Of a stretch of 64,000 nucleotides of DNA, positions 47,660-59,494 are shown piece by piece (the stretch's first letter is position 1; every line of letters starts with the position of its first letter). The stretch spans positions 36,801,877 to 36,865,876 of the forward strand of contig NW_019211454.1 of assembly GCF_002443255.2 (NCBI RefSeq), in the 5' to 3' direction. This DNA comes from Varroa destructor (Eukaryota > Arthropoda > Arachnida > Mesostigmata > Varroidae). The notes under the pieces were generated by a model. That model saw nothing but the letters and a program-made list of their open reading frames with translations. It was not told where the DNA came from and did no database searches. Made by a program: the position numbers and the translations under genes.

Positions 47660-50540
47660 CTGCTAGACCATTTCCCCGTTTGTCCATAAGTCGAGGTCGT
47701 GCAGAGTATGCAGCAGCCACTATAGGCGACACGAGATAAGTACTTTTCGAAAGTGTGATACGCGGAACGGTTTATCTTCAGTCCAGTTACAGTGTCCCCA
47801 CGATCTCTAATAGCAGCTGATTAATATTTCGGATCAACAAAATAAGATACTGGAAGATACATTGGTAATTTCCGCATCGGAGTGAATTTCCAACAGGCGA
47901 GTAGTGGCGGGGATCTATTAAGGGGGAAAACGGATCGGCCACAGTAGCTAGATATTAGAAATGAAACGGGCGCTCAGAACTATTGGCGTTGTGTCTCCAT
48001 TAAATAAGTCGCAGCGCGGCGGGTTTCATCTGAATTCAGCGTTGATACTCGACGAAGCGTGATGGCAGCACTCTTTGGCAGGACTCTGTGCACGATTCAT
48101 TATGTTTTAAATTAAAATATTTCTCAGAAATCATCGCAAAAGGCAAATGTAGCCGCTATTGAGTTAATGTATCGCTTGCTAGCGTTGCAAGCCACAAAAG
48201 AAAATAATATTCTATTGGAATGTAAATACAAATAGACAAAGAGGTCAAGAAGTGAGGTTATATATTACGTAATAATATCGTGCCGAAATTCTGCTCCGAT
48301 ATAGGTTCGTAAGAATTTATCTCGTCGGCTTTCAGAAGTTCACGTTTTTCGTTTAGTTGCAGAATCAATGTCACTATTGAGATCGTTCGCTTACATCTAG
48401 AGCTTCCCACTACACATGCGGTGAATGCACCCCAGAGCTACGACATGAATGAACGTTAGTAAGTCATTGATTTTACTAGACACGGATGTGTTTGGGTTTA
48501 CGCTGGCTCAAGTGGCCCCATCGGCATTTTTGGGGATGCTCGTGGAACACCCAGTCAAAGCTCGATGATCAGCAATGTATGTCATCGTATGCTCACTTAC
48601 GCACCCAACTTCTATTGTTGGTATCGCTGCTACTGCTGTTGCGCTTCCAATAACTACATTCAGATTAATTTCATATTAATATATTCACTGCGACCCCTAT
48701 TTATTCTTACAGTTCAGCCATTTTCCGCTTTTATTCTCTGGCGCTTTCAGTTCGCTCTGTACTATTGGACCTCTTGCCAACCAGGACCGGTACCAAATAC
48801 AACTTCGCCCTTTCATTCGTTTATCTCGTGTAAGCTAGATACATACCTATGCTTCAAGACAGGAAGCCGAAATATCAGCGAACGTTAATTTATTCAAAAC
48901 TTACGATAAAGCTGATAGTATATAGGTGGTCCGCTTTGCGTTCCCTGTGTCAAACACCTAATCTATAGAAACGGATTGTGCTTCGTCGCGCCGTCTTCGA
49001 CGATTACTACAAATAGACCTCATGACTACAAAACTTCTGCATGAATCTTTGGTTATGTTTCGTGAATTCGACTGGGACTTGGCCCTTACAAATTGATGCT
49101 CAAGCGTGTCTCCTGATACAATCGAAACGACCGACCTTTGACAGCATAACGTCCTTGCCAAAGCGAGTCACCACTGACAGAGTCAGTGTCAACGTTTACT
49201 ACATCATTTCTATATGAGCAGCAGAAGGGTTCAGGTAATCATATATTGCCTAGCAGAAATGCACTTGGTACAAACCAATCATGCAAAGAGTCTGCATTTG
49301 AAAATTTGAGAGCGAGCTGTTTTTTTGTCTAAATATTCCATTGTGGATTCAGCTATTCCGAGGAGCGTCGGAAAAACAGCGCTCCTGGTTATGTGACCAA
49401 TGAGCTCAATGGTCGAGCAGCACCAACAATGTCTGGCTGCAAGGATAACACAGGAGTGCCTCGACAGGCAGAAGGAAAATATTCAAGATTATAGTTAGTC
49501 TGGATTTTGGGAGAGTAGACACTTTTCGCTAGTTGGCTGTTTTTTTTTTTCTTTTATGAGCTCTATTGCTCTAGCCATGTGATCGAACGTTTATTTGACT
49601 GAACAATCGCCCCTTTAGAGAAAAGGCCCGTTCCAATCATTCGAAAAATAACGCATAGCAACGAGTGTTTAGACCTGCCAATTCGAATCCGAAAGTAATA
49701 ATGTGTCAGCCAGAGGAAGCATCGACTTCCATTATTCCATGACAGCCAATCGACAACAGTTAGCCGACAATATTTACTACAATTCCTTTGGTTCTATTGT
49801 GTGCTATCAGTCAACGACGTTTGTATAATAGATGCTCCGCATCCCTAGGGCAGACGAATTCCTCCGCACCAATAAATGCTCCAAAACGTTTCGTCTGAGG
49901 GGGTTCGCGCGGTTGGAGAGCACAATGTCACCTATGAAGTACAAATGCTTCATATTTACCAGTGAAGTCTAGCTCTCGGCGATGACGCACGTGTCGTTGA
50001 CTAATAACGGACTTCAATTGATTACGTCTGTCGGTTCCAATTTGGAACGGATGTCATCTACTGTAAACTATCAACTTTGCTGACATGTGTTAGGGCCGGA
50101 GAGAAACAATTTTACAAACGTAACTGAAAAAGTGTCTCGAAATGTATGCCTACGTATACAGCGACCGTTGCATAGACAGTCGGCGGGCTACGCTGAACTT
50201 GGTCTGAAGTTGAACTAACTGTACGGATTAATGTGCATAAGTTCGATGAAGATACTTGTTAAAAGGCAAATCGCGAGTGGAAGTCCAGCGATACAATATA
50301 GATATCGTTATACGTCGAGGCTAGCACATAGCTTGGGCCTCATATGTATATTTTGGGTTTTCTCAGCGCATATTACTAATTTGAACCGCGCGTCCACCGT
50401 GAAGAGGCTGTCTAGTAGGACCACTGCTACGCAATTCGGTTGGGAAACGAAGCTCCAACCACTTATTTGTAACTAAGATAAGGATAATGCAAAATAGGTA
50501 CCCTAAGATATGAATCTGCTAGTGCGCGGCTTCTTCTTCT
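47660..50540. other. No supported gene
   Basis: A GC-moderate patch to 48.1 kb holds a short minus-strand coding-like reading near 47.65-47.77 kb. The rest is AT-rich with scattered small frames (48.6-48.9, 49.0-49.2, 50.2-50.5 kb) and no motifs. Confidence 0.4.
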
Positions 50541-50556
50541 TCTATTCGTATCCGAG

Positions 50557-50806
50557 GGAAATGTTACGTGGCGGTCTATTTAGAACTACGAAACTCTCGG
50601 TACTTAACCGGTATTAATTTTTGCTCTATCAGATTAGATCCGAAGCTAGAGAGGCTTCTTGATTCTCTTAGAATCGCTCGTATACTTGCCATCGGATGCA
50701 ATGCTCGTATGGAACAGACGCCTTCGCTTTTCTGCCCGTCTTCGATCCTATGCTCTCCGACCAACTACTTGAGTCAAGACTCCCCAGCGTGTACGCTGTG
50801 CGTGAG
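50557..50806 (+). CDS. Candidate internal exon, Cys-containing, unidentified
   Basis: An excellent acceptor (GGCTTCTTCTTCTTCTATTC then GTATCCGAG, AG at 50555-50556) opens a frame that runs 82 codons to a good donor (GTGAG|GTGAAG, intron from 50807), leaving two bases of the last codon. It reads KCYVAVYLELRNSRYLTGIN, FCSIRLDPKLERLLDSLRIA and a Cys-rich end with CPSSILCSPTNYLS and ACTLCV. The end phase fits the acceptor at 51826 on the same strand, which continues the Cys-rich reading. The minus strand is also open across part of this DNA. No family recognised. Confidence 0.32.
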
Positions 50807-51826
50807 GTGAAGGCCAACCGCAGTAACAAGCCAGCCCCTACAGGAGGGATGTACTAAATGCGGGCCAGCACTCCTGTCAAGCACGTGCAATCAATAACGT
50901 ACGCTTCCAAAATCCGTAGCAGGATTCCTCTCGTATGCTAGAAGTGTTGGCAATACAAAGGAAATAATGCGCCGGGTATCGAAACTTTGAACTGTACAAC
51001 ATCAACTGCAGGGCGAAGTTAATTCGGCTTTGTAAAATACTCAAATATAGAATCGCATAATTATATACAGTGTCTTTATCGAAAAGCTCATTGAAAGCAA
51101 ACGTACACTGCACGCCCCACTAAGGGTTGATCGAAAACATAGTGTGAATAAATGCCCTATGTTAAGTATGGATTATCCGGTATGAATGGGATTATATGCT
51201 ACCGACAAAGCATACGCTATGTAACGATCGAGGCATACTTTCATGGCTGTGTTTAGACACATAGTTACAGGTTATGCTATTGTGTCGTGTGGTAATTCTT
51301 TAGTTACACAAAACGTTTACCTCGATGGAAGGGCGAACAGGCCATTATTGCGCTTGCGATTTTGTTACTTCAATGTTCTATGGAAGCTCGCGGACGCTTC
51401 CAATCTAGGTATTGTTTAAGCTGTTGCAGCAATAAGTAGGACAACGACTGACAAACAACGGATTCACAAGTTACGTTTGCACATGTGAAAACCGCTTAGA
51501 TCCGTTGCCATTATTACTGGATTTTTCGGCCGTGTTACGCGATGCTCCACATGAGAATCAGCGAGCAACACAACTGAGCAGAGCTAAAGATCGGTCTCCG
51601 TGCCGCTGCTTCGCTACCTACAGACCGCTATGGAGTCATCGTTGTCCGCTTGATCGAGTCCAAACAGCTCGTATTATTCGCTTTTTATTAGCGTTACCGT
51701 CGCTTCCGCTGACGAGACTGCAATGGCGGCAAGAGTTGTCGTTCCTGTAATCTGACGGAAGAGTGAAGCGCTTTGAAGCCGAGCTGCAGTTAGTCTATTT
51801 GTGCCTTACGACCTCCAATCCACTAG

Positions 51827-52187
51827 GCCATGCCGATCGGCCAATTCGGCAAAAATTCTATTAGCGGTAGATACTAGTGTTAATAAAGAGACAAACACAG
51901 CACAGAACGATACACTTGCTCCGCGCGTCATTGAGCGGGTGTGCCCAAGCCTCATTAGCGGCAGCCATAAGTGTCGGGGAGTGTTAAGTATTATTAATAT
52001 TAGTATTGATGATATCAGTAAAAATCTAGAGTACGATGGACAATCGCAGTTGTTTACCGTGAACAGCTCAGGAACGTGCCATGCAACGATACCAGATCTA
52101 CATATAGAGAAACAATATAAAAGCCATATATTAAAATTAACGGAAGACATGTATTGTACGGCGTCACTATCTGCTACAATGAACTAA
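51827..52187 (+). CDS. Candidate terminal exon continuing the 50.56-kb exon
   Basis: The acceptor GACCTCCAATCCACTAG (AG at 51825-51826) gives an exon whose first base completes the split codon left by the exon ending at 50806. It runs 119 more codons to TAA at 52187. The reading has Cys spread through it (CRSANSAKILLAVD, VCPSLISGSHKCRGVLSIIN, SSGTCHATIPDLHIEKQ), Asn-X-Ser/Thr sites, and ends TEDMYCTASLSATMN. That would suit a secreted or extracellular domain, though no signal peptide or known Cys pattern is seen. The proposed intron is 1,020 bases. Confidence 0.3.
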
Positions 52188-52227
52188 AGTCGGTTGCTAA
52201 TACGGAACGACGTGTGCCGACGTCTAA

Positions 52228-52473
52228 CTTCCGTACGTTACGTTGTTGCAATTGGCATCATGCACCGAGCCGGACGGAACAAAGCTGAAACGAGAGGATC
52301 TCTTTTTAGAGGAGTGGGGAGACTCGAAGGTTATGTTTTTGGCTGTTTATGGCTGGGTAACCGTGCGTCGACACAAAGAAAGTATAACATACTCTCTGAA
52401 AAACTGCATTCTATTTGTGCATTCTATTCATAATCATGCAGAAATCATATTGGCAAAAGTCGTCTCATCGTAG
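52228..52473 (+). other. Coding-like open frame following the 51.83-kb exon
   Basis: Immediately downstream, in a frame shifted by one, a stop-free run reads CTEPDGTKLKREDLFLEEWG then SKVMFLAVYGWVTVRRHKES and ends at TAG (52471-52473). The frame of the upstream exon also stays open past its TAA to 52433. The two together look like a longer coding stretch that has been broken, or two unrelated chance frames. Confidence 0.18.
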
Positions 52474-52479
52474 ATGCGC

Positions 52480-54530
52480 ATATATGTAATACCTTCGTAT
52501 TTCGCGCACTACATGTCAGTGCCGACGGTGACGCGGTCCAGGTTCATACTCAATGCAAAACCTCACATACGGTGATCTCTGTCTTGGTTTGTTTATGTGT
52601 GTTTACATGAGGTTGTGTGTATGAAAATATTATAATTACATGACTAGTTTGAAGCATGTGGAACATGTATATGGTACATCGTCTATTTGTTGCTATATTC
52701 TGCATATTTGTTGCTAGTTCTGCAAGCGGTTTCATCAATCGCAGACGGACAGGTGCGGTCTTTGACACTCAGCCTAGGTAGGTAGGCAACTTTACATTTC
52801 ACTTACCACCATACGCGTTACGTCAACGTACTCACAAAATCGACTGAAAATTTACACATATTGCCATCTTCTATGCACTTTAGACCTATATGTCTCGAAG
52901 GTATGCTAGTTCTGCCCGCTTTTTCCACACCTATGATCTTTGCTGATGCGGAATTTCTCTTGCTGCAATAGCCTCGGTCGTCCACTCGGCACAGCCAGGC
53001 CTTGCTTCACGAATGAAATGCAGGGTAAAATACGCGTGAATTATTTTTTTTTTGCCTACCATACCAGACGTTCAGCACGTAGCACTCTCATCGCGACATC
53101 AGTAATAGCAAGTTAAAGCGATCAGCTGAAAATAAAGTAAATCAGAGAATTTGAATGGATGAGCTGCTTTATCAGACGGTCAGTATTGATCGTTATAACG
53201 TCTATCATATGTATTCGTCCGACTTTTCTGCCCAGAAAGGTTTCGTCTATTGTACTGCATATTAAAAAGGTCTGGATATCAGAGCATCTGATTTACTACA
53301 TAAGACTTATATTAAAGAGTACTGAGCGCCATTTGATTAGAATAAATACCATGTCAGCTATAAACCCCAAAAACAAATTTCAAACAAAATTCTTATGTAA
53401 GAACTACATATTTCTACATGTGAAACTCTATTTGCGCCATAGTAATAATATTTTATGTATTACACATCTCCAATAACTTTGCTCGATGAGAAGTATACTG
53501 TTCCCAATTTCGCATCCGAAGGCTTTAATGCGATTCTAGGAAAGGCTGCAGATGCGGGTAAAAACCCCATTTCATCATCAGTTTGTAGGGTAACCGTTTA
53601 GCTTCATCGGTCATCCGATTTCAGCCCTCATTCAGTTTTAGACCTCAACTTCAGATCATTGTGGAACCGAACGCGTGTAAACATAAGCTTATTTCGGTTA
53701 TTTTTTTTCTCCTGTCTCTTTGCTGTCAGTAATCATTCCGCATTAGTTATCTGTTCCTGTCGTTGACTAACTTTCTAGACCCCCTATCAACTGTCTAGTG
53801 GGGGCGTCTGATCTGATCGCTGGGTGCTGCCAAATTCGTGTTATGTTAAGTTCGCTCAATTGAATGCTGTTATTATTCCCAGTACTACTAGTTTTTGTAT
53901 CGTATCGACCAACATAGTGTGTACTCGACGAACTACAATTAACCCATGCTCTATGCATGACAGTTTCCAGCTGGTCATTTTTCGTTTGTAGACGCATGAA
54001 TGGTCGAAAGTCAAACGCTGACGTTGTTCAAAAAAACTAATGAAGCGCAGTGACAGCGTGATCAGGTGCATATCAGATGAACAGACTTCTTCGATAGATA
54101 GAGCATAATTCACATACGAACCAATCCCTCTTCCTGGCACATTTGGCAGTAGGGGGGACGTGCCTATCGTACTGCGGCCGCTCTACGGTGATAGCTGCAG
54201 GGTCGCTGAATCCTAGACAAATGCGACATGCGAAAAGACAGGGGCGTAATGATATTCGAAGGACCAAGCAGAACGTTCTGAGTGTCGACGTAACTTTCTC
54301 CTGGGCCGCCCATCCGCCCCAGCAATTAACTAATAAGGCCCTTCACGGCTTTATCAAGAGGCGCCGACGGCCATGCGTTGTTCTCTTTCCTAGTTACACT
54401 ATTATTACGAGCGCTGTCACTTTCTCCTGACCATCTATCACGCTTCTTATAACTCCCTTAAGCTTCTCATATTGCTACAGTTAATCGTTCGCTGAGTTTT
54501 GTAGTGCCTCATTTTTAAATTCGTCCTAGA
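52480..54530. other. AT-rich, no supported gene
   Basis: Small frames only. At 54.07-54.43 kb both strands are open in a GC-richer patch without motifs or convincing splice sites. Confidence 0.45.
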
Positions 54531-54534
54531 TTGT

Positions 54535-54800
54535 AGGCCACGAACTTCTTGTATTCGGTCAAGTGGAAAAGAAGGAACGCAGCTCAGGGAAGAGCCATAA
54601 GAAACGAATACGGAGTTAGTGCTGTAATGTGTGAACTGTCACCGAAAGTGACGTTTGCTGCCGTTGTTGCCTACGTACTCTACTCGAACTTGCGGATTAG
54701 CTGGCCTCGCGCCAACCCCACAAGGCAAAAAGCCTTTAGTAAACTGGCCTATGCTTCATCTCGATACGTTCAGGCCAAGACAGCAGCCAGGTTAACAAGG
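54535..54800 (+). CDS. Candidate exon, unidentified
   Basis: A plus-strand frame of 88 codons runs from 54535 to a TAG at 54801. It reads VKWKRRNAAQGRA, a mildly hydrophobic KVTFAAVVAYVLYSNLRI, then basic SRYVQAKTAARLTR. A donor-like AACAAG|GTAGCG overlaps the stop, and a strong GTAAGT donor follows at 54807 but belongs to another frame. A pyrimidine-containing acceptor (TTCTTGTATTCGGTCAAG) lies near its start. Frame and boundaries are uncertain. Confidence 0.17.
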
Positions 54801-55603
54801 TAGCGGGTAAGTAAGCATTACAGTGAATGTGGAAAAGTACAGAAGAACGAAATAGAAAATAGGAGTCGTAACGTTGTGCTGGTTTGCTTTGCTGGCTGTC
54901 TTCCATCTTCGAAAAGGTCAGAGGGCAAGACAGAGGCACTCCTGCTACCGTTTAGAGGTAAATCAACCTGTGTCTTGATTTTCTTTACTGTTCGCTGTAT
55001 TTGATTAGTCTAATGAAAAAAGCCTGGGACATCTTAGGGATGATTGGTCTACAGCCTAAGGAATTAGTTCGTATACGTCATTCAGCACTTAGCTATCGAC
55101 TGGGCGGCCGGGCAGCCGGTAACTGAAACGTTAGAGACCTACGTACATTACTCCCCTTTTCGCCTCTTGCAGCCCCTTCAGTAAAATCATAGTATAACTG
55201 TCGAAATCTCCTGCTGGAAGGTTTCCACAATTTTAACTCGATAAAGGTTTCCTATTTTTCCCACTATCCAGCAGTTAAACCCCATCCCCTAGTGGTCAAT
55301 TCTTGGTTTGCTGTGCGATAGCATTGCCTCGTTCGTTATCAAGCTCTAATTATAGCCACGTTTGCCTAATTTCGAGTCATTGTACGCTCCCTGCGGCCGC
55401 GTCTTGTAGGAACTCCTTAGCGAAGAATTATCGATACACTGGCCGGCTAGTGCGACGCTCTCGTTGCGGCGTGGTTGCCATTTTCGACAGAGAATGTGTC
55501 TTGCGGTTTAACCTCGTATTGTAGCACACAAGCTCGATTGATCTCTTCATATTTCCCCCGCAAAAACGTCTCTCTAAACTCAAATTAGATACTGCTACGG
55601 TTT

Positions 55604-55959
55604 AGTCGTTGGCTGGTTGCTGTGTTAAACTGGGCACATATTCGAAGTTAAGACGCAGTGGGCAGTTCGACCTGGCGGACGATGGTTCAGTCGAGTCAAC
55701 GAACAGCTTTAGCTGCGTCCGCAGCAACAGAAGCAGTAGCTTACGTAAACTCTTCGAGTCCCGCGGCCCATGGCACAGTCGGCGTCTCAACGGATAAGTG
55801 AAAAAACAGCTCCTATGGCCTGTGGATGTCGATGAAGGCCGAAGATCGATCAGAGAACGGTCGCGCCGGGCCGGACGCTTGAAGGATGAATCCCGAAGCG
55901 TGAGGCCTAAGAGATCGACGACGCCGCCGACGCCGACAAAGATAAAATACGAGGCGAAA
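55604..55959 (+). CDS. Candidate exon with one in-frame stop
   Basis: One plus-strand frame is open from 55604 except for a TAA at 55795-55797 and ends exactly at a good donor (GCGAAA|GTAAGC, intron from 55960, phase 0). Before the stop it reads SGQFDLADDGSVESTNSFSC and SSSLRKLFESRGPW. After it come VDVDEGRRSIRERSRRAG and KRSTTPPTPTKIKYEAK. The style is of a disordered, basic/Ser-rich protein on both sides. Either the real exon starts after the stop (a CAG at 55811-55813 lacks a pyrimidine tract) or this is a disabled exon. The minus strand has a 121-codon Leu-rich frame over the same DNA. Confidence 0.22.
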
Positions 55960-56085
55960 GTAAGCATACGGACCTACTGACAATATCGAACAAATAGCAA
56001 GCTGAGCCCGAATCAGATTCGCCATTAGAAGAAACCTACAACGCAGTAACAACTACGTTGCTGAGCAACAGTGGTATTGTTAGCC

Positions 56086-56391
56086 ATGGCGACATGTAGA
56101 CCACTAGTCAATGAGCCAACCTCTACTAAATTACCCAAAAGCTATCCAAATAATGAGCCTTTTCGTACATTACATTATTTTCTAGACACAAACGCAATGC
56201 CGATGTTCAGGACCAACAAGGTCAGATGGCAGAGTTCTACGAAGATGGAGCATCAACACTGCTGTCGTAAACACGACCCACTGTGCTTCATTCATCACAG
56301 TGCGAAGCTTTTGCAATCAACAAATACATCAATGAGAACAAACAATAATAACAGATCATGTTATGTTCGTTATTTCGTAGAGAAGCTTTAA
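56086..56391 (+). CDS. Small open frame with an ideal start context, unidentified
   Basis: ATG at 56086 lies in TTAGCCATGGCG, an ideal animal initiation context, and opens 101 codons to TAA at 56391. The reading is polar, with clustered His/Cys (KMEHQHCCRKHDPLC), and Asn-rich near the end (TNNNN). No motif recognised. Base composition is as AT-rich as the flanks, which argues against a strongly selected exon. Confidence 0.18.
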   Translation: MATCRPLVNEPTSTKLPKSYPNNEPFRTLHYFLDTNAMPMFRTNKVRWQSSTKMEHQHCCRKHDPLCFIHHSAKLLQSTNTSMRTNNNNRSCYVRYFVEKL

Positions 56392-56399
56392 TGCATGGA

Positions 56400-57790
56400 C
56401 CTTGCTTGCATAGTGTTCCGTTTAGTTATGTATAGGTTGAGTGAGGCGCAAGCAGACATAACATGACAGCAGTATAATTCCAGTGGATAGACATTTAAGT
56501 AAAGCGTGACTCACACATGTTATCATCATTTCACATTGGGGCTCTAATCAGCTTGCTCGCTTGTACCAGCGCGCAGCAAACAAACGTATCACATATATAC
56601 AATATTATAGTGGATGAAATCTGCAATCGCGATAACGACTTATACCCATTTAGCGATGTACATATCGTCTGACCGTATAATAACTAGCAGAGCAATATCT
56701 TCACTATGCCTTTACCTCGAATAATAATGCTCGTTTTCTTACGACGGCTATTATCGTCTGGTTATCTACCGCAACGGAAGGAAGTTGTATCGCTGCGTTT
56801 GCAGTACCAGTAAACTGTGGCGTGAAGTCAAGCGGCAACCGCTCCCACAACCATTTGCCTTTCACATAGATGGTTTATTTCAGCCGCACTGATTTCCAAT
56901 AGAATCAGACTTTACGCTTATACGCAGACAGACAAAGATAGGTATTTTTCCCGATTTCTGACATTGTCGCTTACTACGTTCGTGTGCGTTCGTGCCGGCT
57001 AGGTCTGCGCTGTGCCTTGTACCAATGCACGCTGTCCGTGGCTGATGCTGGTTGGTGTCAGACAGTCGTAGACTGTATCAGCAGCCATTGTGCGGCCAAA
57101 CCTTCGTCCTGTCTCCGAGTGCCACTGTTACTGCCGTCAAATGCGCCTTGAAACAGGACTAGGCTTTTGATTATATCGCCTGTGTGTTGATATCTTGAAT
57201 GAAATTTTTCAGGCGTCACAAAACCGGTGGAACATAGCGAAATTTTCATCGATCTTAGTAGGGTTCTCGTTGCATACGAACGTTTCACTCAAGCATCTGC
57301 AGCAGCTTATAGCAGAAATACCAAGCGCCTTTTTTTAGTCTTAGAGGTGAGCAGGAGAGAATAAAAAAGCAGGCGAACCATAGCAGCAAGACTGAGAACG
57401 ATGTAAAGGACAAGGAATGGCTTGAAGAACAAAGTCAACTGATAACAAAAAAGCATTTTAGGTTTTTGCCCATGCGGTATCTCGACGACCATACAACGTC
57501 TATGCGTACCTGGGTCTGCTACGTATCGTTAGTGACTGTTTGTCGAAAGCCCTAAACTTATACAAAACTGTCCACGAATGTTCTAAATCGTTGCCACCGC
57601 CATATTGCACTCGACTTCAAGGTCGTGCTCGACATATGTACGAAGAGCACCGGACGTAAAGCCGGGGACTGCTACTCAGGAAAGTAGGTGTAAAACCGAT
57701 TTGTGCTGCTGATGCCGCCGTCATCGCTGCTGCAGCCCAACTGAGACTTTACGCTTGTTTCATCCACCGTTCACTTGTCGGCCACTGTTT
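56400..57790. other. No supported gene
   Basis: Mixed AT-rich sequence with short frames only. Confidence 0.45.
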
Positions 57791-57799
57791 GTTTGTCAG

Positions 57800-57961
57800 T
57801 GCCATTTCCAGCCTCTCAAAGCCAGGACACGCTCTGAGCTGCCTGTCAAAGTGGAGCTGCGGCAATGCAGCAGTATCAACGATAGGAAAAGCGCAGACGT
57901 AACGCCCTGTTATGTCGACCCTCTATTTATTGAGACTAGTAGTTTTTCCGAATTGACGATC
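57800..57961 (+). CDS. Candidate internal exon, unidentified
   Basis: A pyrimidine-rich acceptor (CACTGTTTGTTTGTCAG, AG at 57798-57799) starts a frame of 54 codons that ends at a usable donor (ACGATC|GTACGT, intron from 57962), phase 0 at both ends. It reads CHFQPLKARTRSELPVKVEL, then RQCSSINDRKSADVTPCYVD and an acidic/hydrophobic end. A phase-0 exon of this kind could follow the donor at 55959 and precede the acceptor at 60951 on the same strand. Family unknown. Confidence 0.24.
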
Positions 57962-58096
57962 GTACGTTGAAACGAACTCAATGATGAGAAAAGAAGCCAA
58001 AGCAAAGCAACCGTGCATCCGTGTGTCGTCGTTCATATTAATACAACTATGTAGCACACACATCTAGTATCGCTGACGTCGTTTCGATCAAATGGA

Positions 58097-59494
58097 ATGA
58101 CAACAGAAGACCGGGATCTGTTTGTGCTGTTACTGGTACATCTACGGCTGTTGTTCACAGTACTCTTGCCTGGTCCACTTCACTTGTCATGCGGCAAAAC
58201 AAGCCTTTTGCGTATTTGCCAACACAAATGTCGACAGCCTCGCCGATGGAATCCGTCTCAAAACATGTCTTTAGGTTTGGTAGGAACCGCCACCGCAACG
58301 CCAGCAACAACAACGCCAATAGCAGTAACACATTTCACTTTTCGCCAGCTGACAGCGGTAGCGATTGCAGTACTGTTTTGCATTGCTGCCTTCTATTCGT
58401 TCGTTCTCGCCTATCGCCTCTGCTTGCTCCTTTTCTGTAGCTTTCTCTTCGTGTACGTGAGAGGGATACCATGGACTGTCCGCGAGTCCCTGAACGCGGG
58501 CGCTCTCTCTCCCGACATGGAGCTGCTTTCGGTAGACAGGAGTTTTCGGCCGAAGATCGAGCAGGTACATGAGCAATGCGAAAAGTCACAACGAGTACAA
58601 GGCAAAGAGAGAGAAGGCGCGACCCTCAGTGCCGCTAGCGGCACGGAAAGCGTTACAACATAGAGAAGTATCATTATATGTTGCTGCTCTCTTGATAGGT
58701 GTTCAGGGTCACCGACTTGCTCCGTTTTCCTGTGGGAATTCGTGGCCTGCTTAGGACTGCCTACTTAGCCATCCTTCTTATGTCATCGTAAAGCGGGAGC
58801 AACACTCCAGCTAGTGGTGATAGTGGCAGTAAAAGCAACCAATGCCGATCGACGCTTCCAGCTATGCACCTCCACAACGGTTCTTTCAGGTAGTAGCGGC
58901 CACGGCAACGATTTCGCTTACTGCTGCGTCTGCTGCTGCTGTTATCCCCTGTTCAGGATGGCTGAGAGGCACAAAAAGCGTCCGTTTGCCTTGCTTCGCT
59001 TAAAGAAGCACGTTGTGCAACAGGATGCTTGTCTACCCTTCGACGCCTTGTCTGTCTTCCTCTTTGCCGACGGTGGCAAACACTGCTGTTACTGCAGTAG
59101 GCCCCATCCACAAGGGACATCCTCCAGAGAGTATCCGCCGTCTACCATTACTGCTCCTACCAAAAACCCTGTATGGGTAGACAATGGGGTTCGAAGGCCT
59201 TATACCATTCGACTACAAAAGAAGACGGCAGCGAGCGAAACGAGGAAACGAAAGAAGTGGAAGCATCGGAACGAAAACGGGAAGCGAAAGACTAACCGGC
59301 AGCAGCAACGGAGATGCAGGACCTGCTCCGAAGGTAAGCATATGGCCAAAGACTATTGGGAGACGTCCAGAAGAACGTGGGCCAATAGAGCGCAGTCGGT
59401 TATGTTCTGCACACGAATTTCCTTCCTTCGCTGTTCGTCGAGAGCTCCCCTTGTCAGTGCTCACATGCTGTCGTATTTCGCTGGAAATCCTTGA
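58097..59494 (+). other. GC-rich island with a long, nearly stop-free frame
   Basis: In one plus-strand frame the 1.4 kb from 58097 to 59494 contains only two internal stops (58661 and about 58756) and the window's longest uninterrupted frame (226 codons, 58814-59494). Readings include a hydrophobic LTAVAIAVLFCIAAFYSFVL near 58.36 kb and a very basic stretch near 59.25 kb. A second frame over 59184-59333 begins at ATG and ends at a strong donor. The island is rich in triplet runs (GCA/CAA/TGC), which keeps several frames open on both strands. It may be a promoter-proximal 5' exon rather than a single long CDS. Confidence 0.25.
59184..59333 (+). CDS. Candidate first coding exon ending at a strong donor
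   Basis: ATG at 59184 in a good context (GACAATGGG) opens 50 codons, MGFEGLIPFDYKRRRQRAKR then a Ser/Gly-rich TGSERLTGSSNGDAGPAPK, ending in phase 0 at CCGAAG|GTAAGC (59334), the best donor sequence I found in this region. An in-frame TAG lies just upstream of the ATG. The competing frame across the same donor is the 226-codon one, which would splice in phase 1. A phase-0 acceptor at 60951 is a possible partner. Confidence 0.25.
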
